Assembly: GCA_022447585.1 (NCBI GenBank)
Contig: JAKVAR010000108.1
Coordinates: forward strand, 169,808-233,807
Length of the DNA stretch: 64,000 bases
DNA from: Crocinitomicaceae bacterium
GTDB taxonomy: Bacteria > Bacteroidota > Bacteroidia > Flavobacteriales_D > Crocinitomicaceae
Direction: 5' to 3'
Of the stretch, positions 44,165 through 53,025 are shown piece after piece. The notes under the pieces were generated by a model. It made no database searches and was not told where the DNA came from. It saw only the letters and a program-made list of their open reading frames with translations. A program made the translations under genes and the position numbers. The number at the start of each line of letters is the position of its first letter. Position 1 is the stretch's first letter.

Positions 44165-47041
44165 TCAAAATAAGCGTTGAAAAGGTACCTTTACTATTAC
44201 CCTTGTACCTATGGCTTCACCATTTTCATATAAGTCTTCTACTGTGTATCCGACATTTTCATGATTTTGATTTTTGAGAATTTCAAGTCTTTTTTCGATG
44301 GCCTTCAAAGCGAATGATTGATGATGCGATCCTTGACGTTCTTTAATTTTTTTTGATTTCTCTCTGCCGATGCCATTATCTTCAATAATACATGTTAACT
44401 GGCTGTCCAACGTAAATGAAATTTTAAGCGTTTTTATGCCATCTTTATGCAAAAGGCCATGCAAAAGAGCGTTTTCGATAAATGGCTGAATTAATAATGA
44501 TGGCACTTTTATGCCTTGAACTTTGTTTTGTGTGATTCTGTATTGGAATTCATCTTTAAACCTTAGCTTTTCTAGGCTTAGATATACGTTTAGAAATTCA
44601 ATTTCTTTTTCGATGGGAATAAAATCTTGATTTGAGTAATTCAGTGTGCTACGAACTAATTCTGAGAATAATACGATATAATCATATGAAGCATCGGTAT
44701 CTTCTTTTAGAATTAAATCCTGAATTGAATTCAATGAATTGAAAATGAAATGCGGGTTCATTTGCGATCTGAGCGCTTTTAATTCAGATTCAAGTAAATC
44801 AGTTTGGATTTGTTGTTTCTCTAATCTTTCTCGGTTTTTCTGTCTTATTTTTTTAATTCTAATGTTAAAAAATAATCCAATGCAAAGTCCTGAAAGCAAG
44901 GTGATTAAAATATAAAACCACAATTTTTGGTAAAAAGGTGCGTTGATTTTAAAAACGTGTTTAACGATAGGGCTTTCAAAATTTCCATTCACCGATTTTA
45001 GTAGAAATGTATAATTCCCTGGAGGGAGTGCGTTATAGGTAATACTGTTATTTTCATAAGGTTGAGTTGACCAATTTTCATCATAGCCATCCAGTTTAAA
45101 TTTATATACGACATTACTGCGGTGTTTAATTGTCTTCAGGCTAAATTCAAATTTTATTTTGTGTTGATGATCGTCGAGATTGTTTTTCAAACTTAATGAA
45201 TCGTTAACATATACTCGCGAAATTGAGACCGGAATCATTTGAGATTTTGAATCTATGCTTTTAATGTCAATGCAGTCTAATGATTTTGAATCTGAAACAT
45301 ATAATTTATTGCCTAAAATATAGAAGTCTGAAATATGCACACAATTTATGCCGTTAGAATTATTCAATGCTTCAAACGATACAGAATTAAGAGAGCTGCG
45401 AAATAATCCAGTTTCGCTCAAAACATAGAGATCATCATTATAGATTTGCATTTTGCGTATTCGGCCTGGAAATGGAATGTGTTTTACAATTTTATCATTG
45501 ACAAGTAATAGAATTCCATTATTTCTGGTTCCTATTATGATTTTTTCTTTTGAAGAAAGAAGTGAATTAGAATATATCACTTGTCCATCTATCTTTATTT
45601 GGTTGCATTTACCATTAGTATAGAGTGCAGTGCAACCCGATGCTAAACTAGCATAAATCGTTTTTGTATCTTTTGCTTCTGCAACGCAATGTGCACGTCG
45701 TTTAAGCTTCTCAATTTTATTTAATACAATGTTATTATTTTCAATCGATATGCTTGAAATTCCAGAGTTAAATGCCAGAAAACCTTGTGTTGCAGATGGG
45801 AAAAAACCATGCTTGATCGATAAGTTTTCCTCGGTGATTGGAATACATCTATTATTTTGCCATTTTGAAACACGAAGTCCTTTATTGTAAGAATGTAGAA
45901 GAAGGTCAGCACCTTGCCAAAAACTGACAAATTCTATTACTGTTTTTTGTTCATCTCCATAAATTAAATTTGAGGTTTGGTTATCGTAAGTGTAAATATT
46001 TCCTTTATCTGTTCCAATGAATAAAGTTTTATCATTGTCTGAAGAAAGACAGGTTATTTTTTCATCCTTGGGGGAAAAACTTGAAATATCGTTGTTTTGG
46101 ATAACTAAGATGCCATCGTCAAATGTTGATAAAAGTGTATTTCCTTCAGAATCTTGCACTATATCGGAAATAAAATAATCAGTATAAACAAGTTCACCGT
46201 TGAAAAGAGGTTTGAAGTGTTTATCGTATATGTAAGCACCATTAAAGCTACCTGTTACCCAAATTTTATCAAACGTAGTGTAAATCCGGAGCCCATTTTG
46301 GGAATGAATATTGTTGAGTTGGTTTACGAGTTTAAACTTGTTTGTGGTGGGATTGAAAAGAAAAATCAAATGACTATGTCTCTCTATGGCATAAAATTTA
46401 TCTTGAATTGGAATCCAGGTTAATCCAAAATTTTTTCTATCGATTAAGTGAGATTTTATTGTTTCGGATGTTAGTTCCAATAATGTTCCGCGGTCTTGAA
46501 TAACATAACTTAAATCAGTAGAAACTGAAATAGTTCGATTGTCATCTAGTTTTTGAAAATTGATTGGGGTCGATTTCTCAAAAATGTTGGGACTAATAAT
46601 AGTTTCATTTTTGCCATCATTTGATAACTTGATCAAACCTTTTGTCTGGATAATTAAGTCATCTTGTTCATTCGTTGTTAACCATATCTCACGATACTTT
46701 AGTTCAGTTGGAACCTCATAAAATAAGGTGATTTTATCATTTCGAATTTTAAAAATTTGATGATGGAGATTAAAGCAATAAATATCACCCTTTGTGTCTT
46801 TTGTAAAACCAAAAAGGGAAAACCCTTTCATTTCCTTGCATAATAACTGTTTAAATGTATATCCATTATGTAGGATTAAACCTTGGTCAGTGGCGAAAAA
46901 GTAATTATCATCGTCATCTTGAATAACATCATAAATGTTTACGTTAGTGAATTGATCTACACCGAAAAGAGTATAGGCAGGGTGCTGAGCATTTACAAAT
47001 ACATTATTTATGATTAAAAGAAGAAACAAGAGATATTTCAC
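44165..47041 (-). CDS. Sensor histidine kinase with beta-propeller sensor (second system)
   Basis: 958 residues. A signal peptide (about 1-18) is followed by a propeller of WD-like blades starting NIYDVIQDDDDNYFFATDQG. A Y_Y_Y domain (YKFKLDGYDENWSTQPYENN then YNALPPGNYTF) precedes a membrane helix at about 701-723. The cytoplasmic part has a coiled linker, MNPHFIFNSLNSIQ with phosphoacceptor His764, PSLLIQPFIENALLHGLL and IEDNGIGREKSKK. The architecture is the same as the kinase at 27.6-30.6 kb, with low visible identity in the sensor part. It pairs with the LytTR gene downstream. Confidence 0.92.
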   Translation of the reverse strand: MKYLLFLLLIINNVFVNAQHPAYTLFGVDQFTNVNIYDVIQDDDDNYFFATDQGLILHNGYTFKQLLCKEMKGFSLFGFTKDTKGDIYCFNLHHQIFKIRNDKITLFYEVPTELKYREIWLTTNEQDDLIIQTKGLIKLSNDGKNETIISPNIFEKSTPINFQKLDDNRTISVSTDLSYVIQDRGTLLELTSETIKSHLIDRKNFGLTWIPIQDKFYAIERHSHLIFLFNPTTNKFKLVNQLNNIHSQNGLRIYTTFDKIWVTGSFNGAYIYDKHFKPLFNGELVYTDYFISDIVQDSEGNTLLSTFDDGILVIQNNDISSFSPKDEKITCLSSDNDKTLFIGTDKGNIYTYDNQTSNLIYGDEQKTVIEFVSFWQGADLLLHSYNKGLRVSKWQNNRCIPITEENLSIKHGFFPSATQGFLAFNSGISSISIENNNIVLNKIEKLKRRAHCVAEAKDTKTIYASLASGCTALYTNGKCNQIKIDGQVIYSNSLLSSKEKIIIGTRNNGILLLVNDKIVKHIPFPGRIRKMQIYNDDLYVLSETGLFRSSLNSVSFEALNNSNGINCVHISDFYILGNKLYVSDSKSLDCIDIKSIDSKSQMIPVSISRVYVNDSLSLKNNLDDHQHKIKFEFSLKTIKHRSNVVYKFKLDGYDENWSTQPYENNSITYNALPPGNYTFLLKSVNGNFESPIVKHVFKINAPFYQKLWFYILITLLSGLCIGLFFNIRIKKIRQKNRERLEKQQIQTDLLESELKALRSQMNPHFIFNSLNSIQDLILKEDTDASYDYIVLFSELVRSTLNYSNQDFIPIEKEIEFLNVYLSLEKLRFKDEFQYRITQNKVQGIKVPSLLIQPFIENALLHGLLHKDGIKTLKISFTLDSQLTCIIEDNGIGREKSKKIKERQGSHHQSFALKAIEKRLEILKNQNHENVGYTVEDLYENGEAIGTRVIVKVPFQRLF

Positions 47042-47316
47042 GGAGTAAATATAGCGGCTTTGGAGTAAAATAAGTACTTATTCTCTATTTGACATGAAAA
47101 GTGAAATACGAAGTGTCTATGCTGAGCTTTAAAATAAAGTTATTTCCACATTAATATAGGTCTGATTAAACGAATTTAGAATGATTTTAATTCATATTCT
47201 AAGTGTTTTTGCACATGTATTTTTTTCTTGAGTATTCGAATTTACATTGTTTTACATTGATTAACACGGAAATTGTTTCTGCTAATATATTTTGAGTGAA
47301 ACAATAAAAATTGATT

Positions 47317-47952
47317 ATGAAAAAATTTAAAACAGTAGTACTAACTCTTATTGGTATTAGCACGATGGCAATATCATGTAGTTTTGATGAAACAGCTAAC
47401 AAGGCAGATATCTCGACTGAATTTATAGATGAACGAAATCCCAATGCTTCTAAAAATCAACGTATAAATATGTTTATTACTCATGGACATTGTAGTACAC
47501 CTTTTGCCGGAAATGTGACCAATTTTTACCTCGAGAAAATGGAACCTGAGAATCAAGGCAACCCCTTAGAGCATATGAAAGTATCTTTCACAATTGATCC
47601 AACTACTTTCAGGGAGTGCAGAAGGGATATAGAGAATTCTTCTATTCTAACGCAAGGTTTATTTATTAATGGAAAAGAAGAATATATTAAGTTTAAATCT
47701 ACTGATGTTTATACAATGGGAGTTGATTGGTATCAGATTAATGGTGTGATGTCTATTAAAGGATTGGAAAAAAAGGTTAAGCTGTTTGCCACTGGCGTGC
47801 GAGAATCGAATCAATCAATGGCTACGCAACTCATTTTTAACGGAGAATTAGATTTGTTTGATTGGGGAATTGATTATGATAAAATTGTTTCTGGCAAATC
47901 AAGTGATTCTCCATCGCGATGGTTGTACTTGAATATGACGGTTGAATTGTAA
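47317..47952 (+). CDS. YceI-like lipoprotein
   Basis: About 211 residues. The signal MKKFKTVVLTLIGISTMAISC ends in a lipobox with Cys21. The start is the ATG at 47317, two codons after a weaker TTG. The mature part has the YceI-like order: TPFAGNVTNFYLEKM, MKVSFTIDPTTF, YIKFKSTDVYTM, YQINGVMSIKGLEKKVKLFA and a final strand pair. YceI proteins form a lipocalin-like barrel that can hold a polyisoprenoid. A hairpin terminator follows within 40 bases. Assignment by strand pattern; moderately sure. Confidence 0.75.
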   Translation: MKKFKTVVLTLIGISTMAISCSFDETANKADISTEFIDERNPNASKNQRINMFITHGHCSTPFAGNVTNFYLEKMEPENQGNPLEHMKVSFTIDPTTFRECRRDIENSSILTQGLFINGKEEYIKFKSTDVYTMGVDWYQINGVMSIKGLEKKVKLFATGVRESNQSMATQLIFNGELDLFDWGIDYDKIVSGKSSDSPSRWLYLNMTVEL

Positions 47953-47956
47953 AGAA

Positions 47957-47989
47957 AAACCTCCCTATATTTATATGGGGGGCTTTTTT
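47957..47989 (+). terminator. Terminator after the YceI-like lipoprotein gene
   Basis: CCTCCC at 47960-47965 and GGGGGG at 47977-47982 pair around an AT-rich loop, followed by C and six T. One G-T pair is needed. Confidence 0.75.
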
Positions 47990-47996
47990 ACCATAA

Positions 47997-48037
47997 ACAA
48001 TAGTTCAAATTATATGGTGTTGATTTTGAACTATTGT
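47997..48037. repeat. 13-base perfect inverted repeat in a structured intergenic region
   Basis: ACAATAGTTCAAA at 47997-48009 is followed after 15 bases by its exact reverse complement at 48025-48037. No T-run follows on either strand, so it does not look like a terminator. A second hairpin, TTGGCCT/AGGCCAA, lies at 48127-48145, and the word TTTTGAACTA recurs at 48153-48162. It could be an operator, an RNA structure or the remnant of a small element. Confidence 0.7.
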
Positions 48038-48241
48038 ATCTACTAGCCTTAGCCCCTTTTTGCGTTTAATGAATATATTTTTAGAGTGGAAATATACTTC
48101 GACTCTCAAATGAAAGGTATGGTCAATTGGCCTTGCGCAGGCCAAGAATAGGTTTTGAACTAAGGAATTTGAACAACAAATACAGGTTTTATTAAACATC
48201 AAATCACAAAAAGTATTTAATTTGTAGCACTATCAAATTGA

Positions 48242-48892
48242 ATGAGAGTGAAAAAGCCATGGCCAACAAAAGACGCAATGCAACAAATTTATGATTTGAA
48301 GCTTTGGGGGGGATGTGAATTTGACTTTTATTCGGGCGACGGTTCTCATATTAATGATATCATTGAACCGTATATTCAAGTTGTTCAGTCTTTTTTAGGT
48401 TCTTTTGACAATGAAATAAGCATTTGCGATTTGGGATGTGGAGATTTTAATGTGGGAAATCACTTTGTTTCAATGTCCAAAAAGTATATCGCCATTGATA
48501 TTGTACCTACTTTGATTGCTAGAAATAAAAGGAAGTTTCAATCGGAAAATTTGACGTTTAAATGTCTTGATATCGCTACAGACGATCTACCTTTTGCCGA
48601 TTGTGCTATTATAAGACAAGTACTTCAACATTTATCCAACGATGAAGTTAGCTCTGTTGTTAACAAGCTTTCGAAATTTAAATATGTTATTCTTACGGAA
48701 CATATTCCACATGGCAGCTTTGAAGCAAATGTAGATATTATCTCAGGACAAGGAATTCGAATAAAAAAGGGGAGTGGATTAGATATTACTCTTGCTCCAT
48801 TTAATTTTGAATTTACTAAATCTAAAAGACTTGTAACACATCAGTTGAAAGGTAAGAAAGGAGAAATAGTAACGACGCTTTTCGAAATTTAA
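48242..48892 (+). CDS. Class I SAM-dependent methyltransferase
   Basis: 216 residues. Motif I is SICDLGCGDFNVG at about residue 60, followed by YIAIDIVPTLIARNK (motif II acidic residue), KCLDIATDDLPFADCAIIRQ, and VLQHLSNDEV after it (motif IV/V region). The fold is complete for a Rossmann methyltransferase. The N-terminal helix with LKLWGG and the substrate part RIKKGSGLDITLAPFNF are seen in small-molecule or sugar methyltransferases, but the substrate is unknown. It ends exactly where the convergent DUF2490 gene begins its stop, with no spacer. Confidence 0.83.
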   Translation: MRVKKPWPTKDAMQQIYDLKLWGGCEFDFYSGDGSHINDIIEPYIQVVQSFLGSFDNEISICDLGCGDFNVGNHFVSMSKKYIAIDIVPTLIARNKRKFQSENLTFKCLDIATDDLPFADCAIIRQVLQHLSNDEVSSVVNKLSKFKYVILTEHIPHGSFEANVDIISGQGIRIKKGSGLDITLAPFNFEFTKSKRLVTHQLKGKKGEIVTTLFEI

Positions 48893-49585
48893 TTAGATCT
48901 TGTGATGAAGACTTAACTGTATTTGATTCTTACTCCAGTTATCAGTTGCTTGATTCATAATACCTGCTTGAACTTTAAGGCTTTCTCCCAAGACAAAACC
49001 TAACCCCATATATAGTCGATTTCTATCAAAAATCTCAACGGTTTGATTATTACCGATACTACGCTGACCGTTAATGAAAATTTCGTTGTAAAGGGCTAAA
49101 TAAAGTGTATTCTTTTTCATTTCAGTTGAGTTCAAGGCAACATTTAAGAACATGTTATAACGATATCTTGTTCTAAAATCTTGATTCTCCACAAATCTTT
49201 GTTCGTATCGTATTCTATGATTGAAATAAAAACGGTTACCAATTTTTGTAGGAAATAAGGCTTCTTGATAAATTCGACTTTCGTGTGATGTATTATTAGC
49301 TGATCCAAATGCACCAGTTGTTACGTCACCGTATCCCAGCGTAAATTTTATTTTAGTGTTTTTCGGCTTGTAAGTCAATCCTCCACGAACAAGTAATTGT
49401 TCTAAATCACCCAAAACATTCCAGTTTCTAAGTTGAATATCTCCTTGAATACCCCAAGGGCTTTCTTTGAAGGTAGCGTTTGCAAAATACATATACCATG
49501 CTCCCATTTTTGTCTGGTCGACTTGAGCGTTTAAGTTTGAATAACCCAATAGAAATACAATTGAAAAAAGAATAGACTTAATCAT
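48893..49585 (-). CDS. DUF2490 outer-membrane beta-barrel-like protein
   Basis: About 230 residues from the ATG at 49585 with signal peptide MIKSILFSIVFLLGYSNLNA. The mature chain is a series of amphipathic strands (MGAWYMYFANATF, FYFNHRIRYEQRF, RYRYNMFLNVALN, RLYMGLGFVLG) ending QLSLHHKI, the typical DUF2490 layout. The family is thought to be an outer-membrane barrel of unknown function. It is convergent with the methyltransferase gene. Confidence 0.82.
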   Translation of the reverse strand: MIKSILFSIVFLLGYSNLNAQVDQTKMGAWYMYFANATFKESPWGIQGDIQLRNWNVLGDLEQLLVRGGLTYKPKNTKIKFTLGYGDVTTGAFGSANNTSHESRIYQEALFPTKIGNRFYFNHRIRYEQRFVENQDFRTRYRYNMFLNVALNSTEMKKNTLYLALYNEIFINGQRSIGNNQTVEIFDRNRLYMGLGFVLGESLKVQAGIMNQATDNWSKNQIQLSLHHKI

Positions 49586-49649
49586 CCTGAATAAAGCAAA
49601 TGGTTTGGACAAAATTATCAAGAATTCGTTTAGTAGACTAAATAATAAG

Positions 49650-49697
49650 AAAAAAGTTTGTACTTCAGATCTTTAGATATAGACTCAAGTACAAACT
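49650..49697 (-). terminator. Terminator of the two small membrane-protein genes
   Basis: On the minus strand AGTTTGTACTT and AAGTACAAACT form a perfect 11-pair stem around a 21-base loop, followed by a run of T. It starts about ten bases after the stop of the 52-residue protein. Confidence 0.8.
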
Positions 49698-49705
49698 AGT
49701 TGAAA

Positions 49706-49864
49706 TTAAGATGCTTGTTTTTCATTTTCTTCATTTCTTAATTTTAGAATGATTGTCTCTGAATTTTTTTGAATGTTATGTTGTTTCCAAATCATTCTTA
49801 AAAGGAAAAACATGTAGCTTCCGAATATGGAAAAACCAACAATAAATAAAACTAAATTGCTCAT
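49706..49864 (-). CDS. Small single-span membrane protein, 52 residues
   Basis: Starts MSNLVLFIVGFSIFGSYMFF at the ATG 49862-49864, giving one membrane helix (about residues 3-24) and a charged cytoplasmic tail with KLRNEENEKQAS. A longer frame extends upstream, but those codons overlap another small gene in a different frame. It begins two bases after the stop of that gene. A strong terminator follows. Similar tiny helix-plus-charged-tail proteins occur widely in Bacteroidota; function unknown. Confidence 0.7.
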   Translation of the reverse strand: MSNLVLFIVGFSIFGSYMFFLLRMIWKQHNIQKNSETIILKLRNEENEKQAS

Positions 49865-49866
49865 AA

Positions 49867-50037
49867 CTAATCGTTTTTGACTAGCCTGATATAAATTGAA
49901 AATCCAAGAATGGAAGGAACCCAAATACCAACAAATATACCTTCTTGTTTCTGTCCGCTAAACCATAAACTGACAGATATAAGAAAACTTATAAAAGCAA
50001 GCAATGCAGGGTAGTATTTTTCAATAAATGTTATCAT
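49867..50037 (-). CDS. Small two-span membrane protein, 56 residues
   Basis: A short gene found by direct reading: MITFIEKYYPALLAFISFLI, then SLWFSGQKQEGIFVGIWVPS and the end IYIRLVKND. Two hydrophobic helices, at about 8-26 and 33-51, are separated by a polar turn. The ATG is at 50035-50037 and the TAG stop at 49867-49869, two bases before the next small gene. The close spacing, shared strand and common terminator support a two-gene unit. Family and role unknown. Confidence 0.72.
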   Translation of the reverse strand: MITFIEKYYPALLAFISFLISVSLWFSGQKQEGIFVGIWVPSILGFSIYIRLVKND

Positions 50038-50376
50038 GACTAATATTATTAATAAATGTTTTGTTTAATAAATTTACGATAAAGTTAAACAAAATCAAAA
50101 AACGACATTATAAATGTTAACTTATACCTAAACCAATCTTATGATTTCAGTTTACTTTTTGCAAATTCCGATTATTTAACAATCATTTTTCTCAGCTATA
50201 TTTTAGGCTGTAAGAAGGTGTTGCGGTTTAATTCGCTTTTTTTTGTCAAAAAACAATTAATAGATCTGCGCATAACTTTAAATGCAGTCCAATTTTATAG
50301 AATAAGGTATGACTAATTCTTTCAACATTTGACTGAAGTATAAAGAGTAATGGTACTTTAACCATTATCAATAGTT
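50038..50376 (-). other. Intergenic region without recognised features
   Basis: About 340 very AT-rich bases between the small membrane-protein unit and the end of the PLP enzyme gene. I see no protein-like frame, RNA gene or strong hairpin. Confidence 0.4.
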
Positions 50377-52218
50377 TTAGATACAATCAACAAAATCTAA
50401 GAAGACTTTTTTGTGACGCTCTAAATCCATGTTGTGTGAAACGGCAATTCGAGCAATATAATCCTTATCGCCTTCTTTAGTTGTGCCTTGTGTAGAAGTA
50501 GCGGGAATTGTCCAATAACAACCATTCAATTGACCGTAACTCACACAGTATTTACTCTCGTCAGGTATTTCATTAATCATCATGTCGATTAATTTTAGAT
50601 TCAATGCTCTTTTATATGTTTCTCTTTCCTCATCATTTGCTCCCTTAGTTGGCAGGTCCAATGAGAAAACAGAAGGAGTAAAGCCTTGTTCTGCTAATTC
50701 CTCAGAGACAAAATTGATTTTAGCTCCAGGAAGTGTATCCTTTATGAATGTTACAAATTCCCTCGTGTTAACGTAAGCTTGTTGAATGCGATCCAACATG
50801 GATGGCATTTGCTTTGCTAACAATTCATATTGAAGGTCGGTAGCTTCATTGTCGCACAAGTTTAAATGAAGTTCAATTTTGTCCATTAATTCAGAGGCAA
50901 GTTCGTTAGAAACACAATATCCTGCCGTACATTTTCCTCCACTTGGGAATTTTGAACCACTTACGTATGCTATTGTTTTAACCGAAGATAAAATGTCTTC
51001 TTTTCCAAGGAAGTGAACATTAGGACAAAACGTTTGATCTAAGATGAAAACAGGGGCTATTGCTAAATCACCATTAGCTGTATTCCTTTTTTTGCTTAAA
51101 ACGTCTCTAAGTTTAATTAAATCAGGAACTTCGACCCTCGGGTTTGTTGGAATTTCAGCGATGATATAAGGCACCGCATCTTCTTGTGCAATCTTATCTA
51201 AAACCAAATCAATGCTTTGAACCATGTCTTGACCACCATCAACAGGTAAGTCCATAACTTCAATATTTTCGTTGCACGCAGCAACACGTCTTGCTTGATC
51301 ATTTGTTCCGCCATAACAGTTCGGAGGAACAACAAATCGTATGTCCTTGCCTTTATGACTTTGAAGCGCATTATCAACAAGACCCATCATAATCGCATAT
51401 TGAATTGAAAGTCCACTTGATCCCACTACAGATTTATTATCTGATCCTGTGATATCTTTAATTGACTGAAGAACATTTGACTTATGTGCATGGACTTTAG
51501 AACTACGAGAAGCAGTTTCGTTTCCTATAAACCCTTTCAATACTTCAAGGCAGTTGATTGGAGTCATAGCGATAGTTTCTCTTCTTCTAACGTGTTGTAT
51601 TTCTTGGATGTAAGTTTCGTTTTGACTTCCATTAACTAATAAAATGCTTCCATAATTTAAGTGGTTACTAATGAAGAAATCAATGTTATTATTTAATTTG
51701 ACATCACCAATGTTATCTTGCTCAAGCATACAGATAGTAGTTCCATCAAATGAATCAATAGAGTTTAAATTATCTATCGATTCAAGGTCAAATGAATATC
51801 CATAAACGTTTCTAATTACATCAGCATCAAATCCAGTAGGAAAATTTCCAGTATAACAAATACGGGTGTTTTTATGTTCGAATAGATTCTTTCTTAAAAT
51901 AGCAAGAACAGGAATTGTTTGAGACGAAAAGCTAATAACACTTTCGTGTCTAATGTTGTTTTGCTTTGCAATTGCCCACTCAAGAACACATGATAAAGGG
52001 TGACCTAAACGGATATAATCATAAGCCGTAGGTAACTCACTTAACGATGATTGGTTTGAATTGTTTTCAGAATAAAGGTTTTCGAACTGCTCTAAGAATT
52101 GTATTTTAGCTAAACTCTCATCGTAAATATCTAATCGATGCGTAGTTAAGTTCAACCAATCTTGAGGCATATTGTTCAATACATCATTAATATAGCCAAT
52201 CATTTTATCGTTATTCAT
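50377..52218 (-). CDS. Large PLP-dependent Cys/Met-metabolism-like enzyme
   Basis: About 613 residues from the ATG at 52218, chosen because a clear Shine-Dalgarno sequence precedes it; an ATG 11 codons earlier has none. The C-terminal 400 residues look like fold-type I PLP enzymes of the cystathionine gamma-synthase/beta-lyase group: AEIPTNPRVEVPDLIKLRDV, VFILDQTFCPN and the PLP lysine region YVSGSKFPSGGKCTAGY. The family norm is about 390 residues, so the N-terminal 200 or so residues (QFLEQFENLYSENNSNQSSL and following) are extra. Likely a sulfur-amino-acid lyase or transferase; reaction unknown. Confidence 0.78.
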   Translation of the reverse strand: MNNDKMIGYINDVLNNMPQDWLNLTTHRLDIYDESLAKIQFLEQFENLYSENNSNQSSLSELPTAYDYIRLGHPLSCVLEWAIAKQNNIRHESVISFSSQTIPVLAILRKNLFEHKNTRICYTGNFPTGFDADVIRNVYGYSFDLESIDNLNSIDSFDGTTICMLEQDNIGDVKLNNNIDFFISNHLNYGSILLVNGSQNETYIQEIQHVRRRETIAMTPINCLEVLKGFIGNETASRSSKVHAHKSNVLQSIKDITGSDNKSVVGSSGLSIQYAIMMGLVDNALQSHKGKDIRFVVPPNCYGGTNDQARRVAACNENIEVMDLPVDGGQDMVQSIDLVLDKIAQEDAVPYIIAEIPTNPRVEVPDLIKLRDVLSKKRNTANGDLAIAPVFILDQTFCPNVHFLGKEDILSSVKTIAYVSGSKFPSGGKCTAGYCVSNELASELMDKIELHLNLCDNEATDLQYELLAKQMPSMLDRIQQAYVNTREFVTFIKDTLPGAKINFVSEELAEQGFTPSVFSLDLPTKGANDEERETYKRALNLKLIDMMINEIPDESKYCVSYGQLNGCYWTIPATSTQGTTKEGDKDYIARIAVSHNMDLERHKKVFLDFVDCI

Positions 52219-52223
52219 ATCTT

Positions 52224-52230
52224 CTCCTTT
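52224..52230 (-). promoter_or_regulatory. Shine-Dalgarno sequence AAAGGAG for the PLP enzyme
   Basis: On the minus strand AAAGGAG lies five bases before the ATG at 52218. Bacteroidota genes seldom carry such a site, and it decides between two in-frame ATG codons. Confidence 0.55.
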
Positions 52231-52283
52231 AAGTAGGGCGCCAAGATACATTAAATCGAGAAAATCTAAAAGGGAATATTGTA

Positions 52284-52790
52284 TTATGAAATGACTTTTA
52301 TAAATAGTAAACTTAGCGGGAATTCATCTTGATTTACTGTTGAGTACATTGCCTTTTCAAACACGCTGATAGAAGCTAAATTATCTTTCATACAGAAGGC
52401 TGTAATTGTACAACCTCCTTTCTGTGAAAGTCTATCTTCAATCATGTGTAGAGTTTGTTGAGCATAACCTTTATTCCAGTGAATTTTTCCAAAGGAAAAC
52501 CCGATTTCGCATGCCGCATTGTTTTCAGTGTTCCATTGAATTAATAATGTACCAATAAGTTCGTTTATGTCTTTATTCCAAATTGCCAAGCGAAGTTTGT
52601 TCTGGTTGTCTTCAATATAGCACTGATTGAGAATCATGGAAACAGCATCATTTTTAGATTGCATGGGAGGGCTGCCTCGAAACTTCATTGCTTCGGCGTC
52701 AGAATAAAATGACAATAGAGTAGGGGCGTCACTCAATTCTAGACTCTTTGTTATTAATTGGCTTGATTCAAATTGGATATCTCTAAACAT
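52284..52790 (-). CDS. GNAT acetyltransferase, RimJ/RimL type
   Basis: 168 residues. The N-terminus (LITKSLELSDAPTLLSFYSD) is the usual opening of RimJ/RimL-like proteins. The core shows ELIGTLLIQWN, ACEIGFSFGKIHWNKGYAQQ (motif A; the usual GxGxA loop is reduced to NKGYA) and the late block FCMKDNLASISVFEKA, with the conserved N-x-x-S. It would acetylate an amino group on a protein or small molecule; the target is unknown. It is followed by the PLP gene on the same strand. Confidence 0.85.
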   Translation of the reverse strand: MFRDIQFESSQLITKSLELSDAPTLLSFYSDAEAMKFRGSPPMQSKNDAVSMILNQCYIEDNQNKLRLAIWNKDINELIGTLLIQWNTENNAACEIGFSFGKIHWNKGYAQQTLHMIEDRLSQKGGCTITAFCMKDNLASISVFEKAMYSTVNQDEFPLSLLFIKVIS

Positions 52791-52798
52791 AATTGTGC

Positions 52799-52838
52799 AA
52801 AAAAAAGCTTCAAATTTCTAATTGAAAAATGAAGCTTT
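52799..52838 (-). terminator. Terminator of tRNA-Leu
   Basis: On the minus strand AAAGCTTCA and TGAAGCTTT form a nine-pair stem followed by a run of T, six bases after the tRNA 3' end. Confidence 0.8.
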
Positions 52839-52843
52839 AGCTG

Positions 52844-52925
52844 TACCCGGGATGGGAGTCGAACCCACACGTCCTAAGACACACGCCCCTCAAGCGTGCA
52901 CGTCTACCAATTCCGCCACCCGGGT
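52844..52925 (-). tRNA. tRNA-Leu (anticodon GAG)
   Basis: 82 bases folding as a type II tRNA with a variable arm. The acceptor stem is ACCCGGG/CCCGGGT with discriminator A. The D arm is GGCGGAATTGGTAGACG, the anticodon stem-loop CACGC-TTGAGGG-GCGTG with anticodon GAG, and the T arm GTGGGTTCGACTCCCAT. It reads CUC and CUU codons. CCA is not encoded. A terminator follows directly, so it is transcribed alone. Confidence 0.95.
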
Positions 52926-52971
52926 GAGTGGACTACAAATATAACTCAATGTTCTAAATAATAAACGGATC

Positions 52972-53002
52972 AAAAAAAAAAAGGGAAACCAATTGGCTTC
53001 CC
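52972..53002 (-). terminator. Terminator of the T9SS cargo gene
   Basis: On the minus strand GGGAAGCCAATTGGTTTCCC is a near-perfect hairpin with one G-U pair in RNA, followed by a run of T. It lies about 25 bases after the stop at 53026. Confidence 0.85.
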
Positions 53003-53025
53003 GTCGAATTAGTTCGGTAATTCTT

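Noticed and set aside
48005..48202. 65-codon minus-strand frame in the structured intergenic region
   Set aside because: The Cys/His/Phe-rich translation matches no family, and the region is dominated by inverted repeats, so a coding role is unlikely.
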